Of a stretch of DNA of 9,393 nucleotides, positions 1-6,801 are shown in pieces (position 1 is the first letter of the stretch; every line of letters starts with the position of its first letter). The position numbers were made by a program, and so were the translations under genes. The DNA comes from Flavobacterium psychrophilum (GTDB taxonomy: Bacteria; Bacteroidota; Bacteroidia; Flavobacteriales; Flavobacteriaceae): positions 1-9,393 of the forward strand of contig CAMDSN010000050.1 in assembly GCA_945907225.1 (NCBI GenBank). Reading direction: 5' to 3'. The notes under the pieces were generated by a model. It was given only the letters and a program-made list of their open reading frames with translations, did not search any database and was not told the origin of the DNA.

Positions 1-956
1 GTTTTGTATTCATCAGCAGCGTTAGAACCTTTTTCTCCATAAAATATATCATCAATAGTAGTCCATCCTGTTTCACCTATTTGAACTTGTTTATTTACAC
101 CTATTGATTTTAAATAATTTACAACACCAGTATATTGTGAAATCGCATAATCTCTGGCTCTCAACATAGCAGCATCAATCTTCATTTTATCCGATAAATT
201 TGCTTCATTTTCTTTAATACCCCAAATTTCGGGGAAGAAACGTTCGTCGTGAATTGGGTATGTGTGCATAGAAATGAAATCGACAGCTTTAATCAATCTA
301 ACCAAATCTTCGGTGTGGTATTGCGTGTCTCCTCCGCCCCATGAAAGATAATTATCAGAACTTGTTATCCATAAATTTTCGGGCAATTTTTGTTTTTTCT
401 TTAGCTCTTGTAAATGATTTACCCATTTTAAAATTATAGCTGGTGTAACATAATAACTGGTTGCCCATTTAACCATAGCTTCGTTTCCAACTGAAATAAT
501 CTTGATAATCTCAGGATATTGATTGGTTAGCTCAACTGCTTTTTGAATTTCAATTGTATTCCGTTGGCTTTCTTCATCGTGCATTGGAGAAAGTTCTGTC
601 CAAGCATTTTTACAATCTATCCATGCACCAAGCATCACATACATTTCAAACTTAGGATTTTCTTTTTTTAATTCGGTTATGGCTTTTAGCACATTTACTA
701 TTTCCTCATGGTGCAGATTGTAGGTTCTGATTATTTTAATATTTATAGCTGCTAAAATTTTCAAATCCTCTTTAACATCCGAAACAGTTGGTTCATTATC
801 CCGAGTATTGGTGCGATACCCACCGTAACAAATACCTTGATATTTAGGATTTCCTAAAATCATTTTGGCAGTAACTTCTTTTGATTTTTGGGCATAAAGA
901 CTACTATTTGTAAAAGATAGTAGCAAAAAAAATAAAATGTAGATACGTTTTTTCAT
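1..956 (-). CDS. GH17 family beta-1,3-glucanase or transglycosylase, secreted (3' end outside window)
   Basis: The frame is open from an ATG at 956-954 to the window edge, giving 318 complete codons and no stop, so the C-terminus is missing. The protein starts with a Sec signal peptide: basic MKKR, a hydrophobic core, and likely cleavage after LYA at residue 22. There is no lipobox cysteine, so a periplasmic or secreted location is expected. The mature part has GH17 hallmarks: GICYGGY near the first strand, IISVGNEAM with the probable acid/base Glu159, SMHTYP at 229-234, and QIGETGW with the probable nucleophile Glu295. The 136-residue spacing of the two glutamates is close to that of plant GH17 beta-1,3-glucanases (Glu94 and Glu231 in the barley enzyme, from memory). 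Family members hydrolyse or transglycosylate beta-1,3-glucans. Its ATG overlaps the stop of the upstream phosphorylase gene, so the two are probably translated together. Family assignment is fairly certain; hydrolase versus transglycosylase cannot be decided from this sequence. Confidence 0.88.
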   Translation of the reverse strand, partial: MKKRIYILFFLLLSFTNSSLYAQKSKEVTAKMILGNPKYQGICYGGYRTNTRDNEPTVSDVKEDLKILAAINIKIIRTYNLHHEEIVNVLKAITELKKENPKFEMYVMLGAWIDCKNAWTELSPMHDEESQRNTIEIQKAVELTNQYPEIIKIISVGNEAMVKWATSYYVTPAIILKWVNHLQELKKKQKLPENLWITSSDNYLSWGGGDTQYHTEDLVRLIKAVDFISMHTYPIHDERFFPEIWGIKENEANLSDKMKIDAAMLRARDYAISQYTGVVNYLKSIGVNKQVQIGETGWTTIDDIFYGEKGSNAADEYK

Positions 957-958
957 TA
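954..958 (-). other. TAATG stop/start overlap between phosphorylase and GH17 genes
   Basis: Read on the minus strand, the phosphorylase stop TAA (958-956) and the GH17 start ATG (956-954) share one A. Such overlaps usually let a terminating ribosome restart on the next gene, so the two products are probably made in linked amounts. This also fixes the GH17 start: the first residues after this ATG form a good signal peptide. Confidence 0.85.
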
Positions 959-3900
959 TGCTCCTAAACCTTCTTTTATTGAGACTTTAATTTTAACTAT
1001 TTCACCAGTTCGTTGAAATACTTTTTTACTTTTTTCTATGTCTAATGCTAATGAATTAACTATTTCGTTGGTCCCATTTTCATAAAACAACTCCATTTGA
1101 TTAGTTGTTGATTTTATATAAATAATTGGAACTTGACAATAGGTAAAAGCCAAACTATCCTTTTCTAATAACATATTGTTTTTTAAACCTCTGACATTAA
1201 TGAATGTAACTTCTTGATTTTTAGTTAAAAATTCATTTTTATTCAAAATAATTGGATTAAATTCAAGTCTGCCCTTGTTTACATTTACACCCAATTCTCC
1301 AATTCTAGTAAGAATGTCTTCTTTAACTTGGCCAGTCATTCCGGGCTGTTGAGCACCTCTACTGAATGGTGTATGCGAGTAAGGATCAGTAGGGAAAGCA
1401 CCATATACTTCAGGTGATTTATGAACGCCTATTCCTTGTTCTATTGCTTGGAAATGAGTAATTAAAGAATCAATCACACTTTGATTTTCGTTAGCATTAA
1501 TTGCTTTGTTTGTAACTTCTAATACAGAAACATGTAATTTAGAAACCATGTGCCAATAAATTGAACCTAATCCTTCATATCCATAGAATGTACCAGAACG
1601 ACCAGTAAAAGCTTTATGATTGAATACATCTTCAAAAATTTGTAAAATAATGGCTGTTTCTTTATTTACTAATTCGGCATATTCTTGAGAATTGGCTAAC
1701 TGAACTAGCGCTTCTTTTAAATCATTTGCATTATGAAAGTTGCCATTAAAATGATAACCACCATTTATATCTTGATTAATTAAAAGTGAATTATTCCTTT
1801 CAAGAAGTGTTTTCAGTAAAACTGATTTTTCTACTTTATCTTTTGGAATAGTATTTTTTTCTAAAAACTTTGGAAGCTTTTTATTTGGATATAAAATATA
1901 ACTGTTTTGATCTGGTCTATATAACTCACTATTTCTTAAAGCATCTAAAATTTGTAGTGATTCTTTTTCATCCACAAACCTAGAACTAAGAACAGCTACT
2001 TGACCTTCTAACATTTCTGGCAAATAGGAAATTGTTACACCATTATTTTCAATAGACATTAAATTATAGGCATGATATAAATTATCTTGCCTTTTATTTG
2101 CTTTGATTGAATGTTCGATAAATACGAGACTTACATCAACAAATTTCTTTAAACCAGACATTGAATGCGTTCTTTTCTTGCCCCAAAAACCACTATTGTA
2201 AATTTGATAACGATAATCAGAAGCAGCTTGACCCAAAGAATCGAGTATTTTTTTTCTATCTTGATTCGTAATTGGTTCATCAAGTAAGGGCTGAAAGGCA
2301 ATAAGACTTTCTCTAATGGCATGATAAAACTCAACCATTTCATTTGAAATCTTAATGGTTTCTTGATTTGAATTTTCTAGTATTTGTTGGAAAAATTTCA
2401 AAAATCTTCTCAAATAATATAAAGTAACCATAGAAACACCATTTCCAACAAGAGCATTATTGGCATCGTTCCATTCTGGTCTTTGCGTATTCATCCAAAT
2501 ACCAGCTTCTGGAATGAAGTTCGACATTTTGGCCAATACAGTGGCTAAGATTTTTTCGATGAAGTTCACATGATAGATTTCATCTGTATTATCACGTAAC
2601 AAAGCACCATCAGCACCAATAGCATTTCTACGCATATTTATTAAGGCATCCCATTCATGGTTAAATAAAATGGTGTCTTTTGGATTTTTAACTATCTCTT
2701 GATAAGACTTGATAGTGTATGGAACTGCCGCATATACAAAACAATCCTTATCAAAGTATGAATCTAATTTACCTGGTTGGTATTTTTCTATAAACTCTAA
2801 AAATTTCAACAAATAAATAATTTGATGATCGCCCCAATAGCCAATGTATGACCATGGATTATCAGGCTCTATAGTCTCCCAATCAAATCCTCCTTTTGTA
2901 ACTCTGTAAGGATTATAACCATCAAAAGTAGAGGCATTCAAAAATTTGTGAATCATTCCATCAATAAAATCAGGATAGGCATAAGCCAATGCTTCCCAAT
3001 TCTGAAAAATATCACGCCAATTTCCTTGATAATCTAATATTTTTGAACCATCAATTTCACTTGTTGTATTAATTGAAAATTTATTCCAAGGACGACTAGG
3101 ATCACCATGTCGTCTACTGAATTTCAGTGGCAAATATTCTGTACAAAGTCTAAATAAATCTGCATCGTCAATTTTAGACACTAATTGTTCTAAAAGAGAA
3201 CATTCAAAAACCTCAGGCAGATTTGTTAAAAAAGAAGATTGCTTTTCAAAAACTGTATTATTTGCTTTTAAAATATAGTTTGCAAAATCATTTTTCTCAA
3301 TTTGATAATTATTATCAAAAATCCCACCTCGCATGATGTTAAATAAAACATTAGCGAAATGTCTAGTATCTTTTCGTTTATCGGCTGTAAACTGCAAACC
3401 ATCAGCAGAAGCGTTAAGAGCAATAAGATTTTGCTTTCCTAATTCGATATCAGCTAATAATTTATATTCTAATGCTTTGTCCGTACAAATAGCATCAGCT
3501 AATTCAATAATTTGAGATTGGGTTTGATTAACGTTGGCAATTGTTTTCCAAGACGCGGAAGAATTCTTTACTAAAAACAAATCAGTTGAAACAAAATAAG
3601 CTCCTTTTTCACCCTTAATATCAGTCTCAAGACTTACTTTTTGCGCTTTACGGAAATTTGATACTTGTAATGATGAAAGTAAGTAAGACGGTTTGTCTAA
3701 TCCTAATGACCAAGCAATATTAGCTTTTAAAGCTTCACTTGGTTCGGCTTTATCCACTATGATAGCACTGAGAGCATAAATTCCCAAACCACTTTCTTTA
3801 AGCAATTCATTTCTTTTATAAGCATCAACTAAGTTACTAGTACTATTTTGCAAATCACTACTCACGCCATGAGGCATAATATTTTGAATACCATCTAAAA

Positions 3901-4459
3901 GTGTAATGGAATAATTGTTATCTGAATCATTTATGATTTCAGATGTTTTTACGAAACCGTATAAATTACTGCTACTCCATTGATATCTAAAAGTCAACTG
4001 AAAATCATGGTGAATTTCTTCAAATATTACTTTATTACCGTAAAGGTTTTTGTATACATTTCTGCTTATATTATAGTTTTCATTAAATCGCTCCGAGAAG
4101 GGTTCCCAAATATGAGTTTGATTAGCTGAATGAATTTGAAAAATAGATTTACTTCCTGTTATATCAGCAAATTCTGTTATTTTATCATCTGTGTAATACG
4201 GAAAAAGAGCAAATTCTGCATTTTTTCTTCCGGCTGTTATGCCGCCATTACTTGAAATAAACAACCAATGATTTGAGTCACTAACAATACTCATGAAAAA
4301 AGGTCTCATTGCATCGTTATTAGCTATTTTATAAAAATTTTCGCCTTCTAAGAAAACGATATCCATAGACACCTTTTTATCTTCAATCGAATTATCAACT
4401 AGTGTGGTTTGTTTGTTAATCATAATAGGTGAAAGAGTTCTTTTTTCTGTCCAATCCAA
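956..4459 (-). CDS. GH149-like beta-1,3-oligoglucan phosphorylase (cytoplasmic)
   Basis: A protein of 1,155-1,167 residues with no signal peptide or membrane segment, so cytoplasmic. It belongs to the GH94/GH149/GH161 type of inverting phosphorylases; the length fits GH149, whose known members split beta-1,3-glucooligosaccharides with phosphate to glucose-1-phosphate. In the maximal frame's numbering, an N-terminal beta-sandwich with WLFISSNGGITAGRKN lies at 65-80. A catalytic alpha-barrel carries NWRDIFQNWEA (480-490), YIGYWGDHQ (538-546) and RPEWNDANN (660-668). The last resembles the GH94 DWND motif, which makes Asp665 the probable general acid. GRSGTFYGYEG (953-963) and a Gly-rich GAQQPGMTGQVKED stretch (1035-1048), a candidate phosphate-binding loop, follow. 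The maximal frame begins with TTG (4459-4457) directly after a stop and inside the T-tract of the terminator-like hairpin. ATG at 4423-4421 (residue 13) is the more likely start; ATG at residue 32 is also possible. GH94 or GH161 membership is the alternative. Confidence 0.82.
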   Translation of the reverse strand: MDWTEKRTLSPIMINKQTTLVDNSIEDKKVSMDIVFLEGENFYKIANNDAMRPFFMSIVSDSNHWLFISSNGGITAGRKNAEFALFPYYTDDKITEFADITGSKSIFQIHSANQTHIWEPFSERFNENYNISRNVYKNLYGNKVIFEEIHHDFQLTFRYQWSSSNLYGFVKTSEIINDSDNNYSITLLDGIQNIMPHGVSSDLQNSTSNLVDAYKRNELLKESGLGIYALSAIIVDKAEPSEALKANIAWSLGLDKPSYLLSSLQVSNFRKAQKVSLETDIKGEKGAYFVSTDLFLVKNSSASWKTIANVNQTQSQIIELADAICTDKALEYKLLADIELGKQNLIALNASADGLQFTADKRKDTRHFANVLFNIMRGGIFDNNYQIEKNDFANYILKANNTVFEKQSSFLTNLPEVFECSLLEQLVSKIDDADLFRLCTEYLPLKFSRRHGDPSRPWNKFSINTTSEIDGSKILDYQGNWRDIFQNWEALAYAYPDFIDGMIHKFLNASTFDGYNPYRVTKGGFDWETIEPDNPWSYIGYWGDHQIIYLLKFLEFIEKYQPGKLDSYFDKDCFVYAAVPYTIKSYQEIVKNPKDTILFNHEWDALINMRRNAIGADGALLRDNTDEIYHVNFIEKILATVLAKMSNFIPEAGIWMNTQRPEWNDANNALVGNGVSMVTLYYLRRFLKFFQQILENSNQETIKISNEMVEFYHAIRESLIAFQPLLDEPITNQDRKKILDSLGQAASDYRYQIYNSGFWGKKRTHSMSGLKKFVDVSLVFIEHSIKANKRQDNLYHAYNLMSIENNGVTISYLPEMLEGQVAVLSSRFVDEKESLQILDALRNSELYRPDQNSYILYPNKKLPKFLEKNTIPKDKVEKSVLLKTLLERNNSLLINQDINGGYHFNGNFHNANDLKEALVQLANSQEYAELVNKETAIILQIFEDVFNHKAFTGRSGTFYGYEGLGSIYWHMVSKLHVSVLEVTNKAINANENQSVIDSLITHFQAIEQGIGVHKSPEVYGAFPTDPYSHTPFSRGAQQPGMTGQVKEDILTRIGELGVNVNKGRLEFNPIILNKNEFLTKNQEVTFINVRGLKNNMLLEKDSLAFTYCQVPIIYIKSTTNQMELFYENGTNEIVNSLALDIEKSKKVFQRTGEIVKIKVSIKEGLGA

Positions 4460-4464
4460 TTAAT

Positions 4465-4499
4465 AAAAAAAACTAGACTTTTATAAAATTAGTCTAGTT
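4465..4499 (-). terminator. Rho-independent terminator-like hairpin after the GH16 gene
   Basis: On the minus strand a perfect 9-bp inverted repeat, AACTAGACT and AGTCTAGTT (arms at 4499-4491 and 4479-4471), encloses an 11-nt AT-rich loop. It runs into eight consecutive T residues (4472-4465, the first two belonging to the stem). It starts 13 bases after the GH16 stop codon, where an intrinsic terminator would sit. The stem has only three G:C pairs, so termination is probably partial. Because the next gene begins within about 50 bases on the same strand and no clear promoter is visible between them, it may act as an attenuator or mRNA-processing site that lowers expression of the phosphorylase and GH17 genes. 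Confidence 0.62.
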
Positions 4500-4512
4500 G
4501 TCTTTGTTATGT

Positions 4513-5316
4513 TTATTCATATACTCTTATGTAATCAACTAACATTTCTTGTGGAAAAGGCGTTTCGCTATTTGGAGATCCCGGTAAATTTCCTCCTACT
4601 GCAACATTGAGAATTAAATAAAAAGGTTGGTTAAAAACCCATTCTCCGGGAACATCTTCTGGTGTAACAGAATGATATAAGAAGTCATCTACATAAAAAT
4701 TTACTCTATTTTCATCCCATTCTATTCCGAAAATATGAAAGTCGGTATCAAATCTACTATTAGAAAGATAAAAGTTTTTTGAAATAGATTCGCCACCAGA
4801 ATAACCTGGTCCGTGAACTGTTCCGAATATTTTTGTTGGACTATTTCCAAGGTATTCCATAATATCAATCTCTCCACATTGTGGCCAAATTTCAGTATCT
4901 GAATTGGCTCCTAACATCCAAAATGCAGGCCATAAACCTTTACCTCTTGGCAATTTAATACGAGCTTCAATTCTACCATATTTCTTTTCGTATTTCACTT
5001 TAGAAATAATTCTAGCCGAAGTATAAGAGGAGCCCATATATTGTTCTCTTCGAGCTGTTATTTTTAAAACTCCATTTTCAACTTTAATATTTTGTGGTCT
5101 ATCAGTATAATACTGTAATTCACTATTACCCCAACCATTTGATCCTGTTCCAATATTAAAACTCCACATAGATGGATCTGGTGCGCCGTCTGTATTAAAC
5201 TCCTCGCTCTTCACTAGATTTGTTTTTGTAACCACAGTTTGTTTTGAATTTTCAGAACAAGAAAACATTACAAATACAAGAGCTAAAGACAGTATTGATT
5301 TTATATTTAAATTCAT
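4513..5316 (-). CDS. GH16 laminarinase (endo-beta-1,3-glucanase), surface lipoprotein
   Basis: A 267-residue protein with a lipoprotein signal peptide ending in MFSC, making Cys20 the acylated residue. The next residues, SENSK, are weakly like the acidic lipoprotein export signals that send Bacteroidota lipoproteins to the cell surface. From about residue 36 to the end it is a single GH16 jelly roll, without a carbohydrate-binding module. It contains WSFNIGTGSNGWGNSELQYY (51-70), GLWPAFWMLG (127-136) and the catalytic signature CGEIDIMEYLG (147-157), with Glu149 as nucleophile, Asp151 as helper and Glu154 as acid/base. The ExDxME form and the surrounding residues are typical of laminarinases rather than agarases or carrageenases. 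The expected reaction is internal cleavage of beta-1,3-glucan, possibly also mixed-linkage glucan. It follows the glycan-binding lipoprotein gene after 30 AT-only bases, so the two are almost certainly cotranscribed. The start ATG at 5316-5314 is well placed for the signal peptide. Confidence 0.93.
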   Translation of the reverse strand: MNLNIKSILSLALVFVMFSCSENSKQTVVTKTNLVKSEEFNTDGAPDPSMWSFNIGTGSNGWGNSELQYYTDRPQNIKVENGVLKITARREQYMGSSYTSARIISKVKYEKKYGRIEARIKLPRGKGLWPAFWMLGANSDTEIWPQCGEIDIMEYLGNSPTKIFGTVHGPGYSGGESISKNFYLSNSRFDTDFHIFGIEWDENRVNFYVDDFLYHSVTPEDVPGEWVFNQPFYLILNVAVGGNLPGSPNSETPFPQEMLVDYIRVYE

Positions 5317-5346
5317 TATTTTAATTTTAAAGTTTAATTTTTTTAA

Positions 5347-6783
5347 TTATGGTTTGTAGAAATAAATATTATCCATATAAAAATTTGATAATGACGAACC
5401 ATTAATATTCTCCATGATAATTAGCCCTATATTATTTTTGTTAACCAACGTAAAAGGAACATCTATTGTTACCCAACTATTTGCTTGAACTTGAGAAGCT
5501 GTTACAAATATTTGTTGTCTTGTATCATCGCCACCATTATCAATCTGATTTGGTCCCCAATCTTCTATTGAAATTAAAAAACTAAAATTTGGAGGAACAT
5601 TGTTAGGGATGTACATATTAAAATGCACATTAGTCATAGCTGTAGCATTTAAAGTTGGATTAGACGTTGCAATCCCAACATAATTAAAGGTAGTGTAGTT
5701 TAAAACATTATTTCCGTTTACAGAAAAATCTGCCGAACCAGTTGTTGAACCTGGAGCCCAAAAACCATTGTAATATGCTACAGGTACATTAGTGTAACTG
5801 TCACTAAAAATAGACAATACTTTACTAGGGTCCTTTGTTGGTATTGGTGCACTTGAAAAGGTACCCGTACAATTGATTGTTAAACTTCCTGTAGTTGGTT
5901 GACCTCCAAAAGTAGCGGTTATCACAGCAGATCCTGGAGTTAAAGGAGTAACAATCCCAGTATCACTTACTGTTGCGACAGCAGGGTTTGAAGAAACGAA
6001 ATTCAAAAAAGCAGGAGCAATAGTAACCGATTGATTACTACCATTTGGCATATTAAAGCTACTAATTATGCCAGAGACTGAAGTTTTAACGCCCACAAAC
6101 GATGAAATTACCACATTATTACCATTCATAATTGAAGCTTGTAATGGCAATATGGTCCCCAACTTTTCAAATTTAAGTTCGTCAATCCAAAAAGTATAAC
6201 CCGAACCATTGGTTCCTTGAGTACCAGCAGAATATCTTAGCATCCCCTTTTCTTGCACTAGTTTTGATGCGTCTGGAATTGGAATAATATATTTTTTCCA
6301 ATTGGTGCCAAAACTAACATTTTTCATTGTTGTGATGTATTTATTGGGATAAAAATCTTCACCAAACCCAATTTCTCCAACACTCACACCTTGAGACGCT
6401 TTCGCCCAAAAAGTTAAGGCATCATATCCCGTTAAATTACGACCGGCCCCATCAACTCTAAATATGCCTCCTGCGTAATTGCCTTCAGGATCATTTGAGC
6501 TGGGTACATCAAAGCGCATAGAAGCATTACCTTTATAGCTTACTTCGCTATCGACAGTCCATGCATTAAATTTTGAACCAACAGGATTATTGGCATCAGG
6601 CCCATATGGAAAGTAAAAATTAGTTCCCATCCCAACTGGAGCATCTGTAAATATTTCCGCAGTTTTTGGATATGTCGCTAATGTAGCATCATCGGACATC
6701 TCTCTTTCACAATTTAAACTGGTTATCAAAACCAATCCTAAAAGGAGAGTATTTCTAAAGTAATTAATTTTTCTATTTTTCAT
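5347..6783 (-). CDS. Surface glycan-binding lipoprotein with Big_2 domain
   Basis: A 478-residue lipoprotein: the signal peptide ends in SLNC with Cys25, and the following EREMSDD is acidic, which suits surface export. Three parts can be seen. Residues 40-208 form a beta-sandwich module starting with AEIFTDAPV and ending FWIDELKFEKL. Residues 212-304 form a Big_2-type immunoglobulin-like domain, with the diagnostic SSNPAVATVSDTGIVTPLTPG at 264-284. Residues 316-478 form a second module that starts LSIFSDSYTNVPV and ends FYMDNIYFYK. The IFSD-YTNV opening is, as I recall, common in binding modules of flavobacterial laminarin proteins. No catalytic motif is visible, so a binding role is inferred, comparable to the SusE/SusF-type proteins of other loci: holding glucan near the GH16 enzyme. 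It lies 18 bases after the glycosidase-barrel gene and 30 before GH16. Ligand specificity is inferred from neighbours only. Confidence 0.8.
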   Translation of the reverse strand: MKNRKINYFRNTLLLGLVLITSLNCEREMSDDATLATYPKTAEIFTDAPVGMGTNFYFPYGPDANNPVGSKFNAWTVDSEVSYKGNASMRFDVPSSNDPEGNYAGGIFRVDGAGRNLTGYDALTFWAKASQGVSVGEIGFGEDFYPNKYITTMKNVSFGTNWKKYIIPIPDASKLVQEKGMLRYSAGTQGTNGSGYTFWIDELKFEKLGTILPLQASIMNGNNVVISSFVGVKTSVSGIISSFNMPNGSNQSVTIAPAFLNFVSSNPAVATVSDTGIVTPLTPGSAVITATFGGQPTTGSLTINCTGTFSSAPIPTKDPSKVLSIFSDSYTNVPVAYYNGFWAPGSTTGSADFSVNGNNVLNYTTFNYVGIATSNPTLNATAMTNVHFNMYIPNNVPPNFSFLISIEDWGPNQIDNGGDDTRQQIFVTASQVQANSWVTIDVPFTLVNKNNIGLIIMENINGSSLSNFYMDNIYFYKP

Positions 6784-6801
6784 TTTATCTTTTTTTAAAA
6801 A

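Noticed and set aside
2149..2343. 64-codon minus-strand open frame
   Set aside because: It is out of frame within the phosphorylase gene, with no recognisable domain.
3333..3515. 60-codon plus-strand open frame
   Set aside because: It is antisense to the phosphorylase catalytic region and has no domain or leader of its own.
5317..5346. AT-only spacer with repeated TTAATTT between the lipoprotein and GH16 genes, considered as promoter or repeat
   Set aside because: The short words arise from base composition, and no TAnnTTTG-type element is present at a plausible spacing.
6784..6801. TTTTTTAAAAA palindrome between the barrel and lipoprotein genes, considered as a terminator
   Set aside because: It contains only A:T pairs in an 18-base gap and cannot form a stable stem; it is better read as the A/T-rich leader usual before Bacteroidota start codons.
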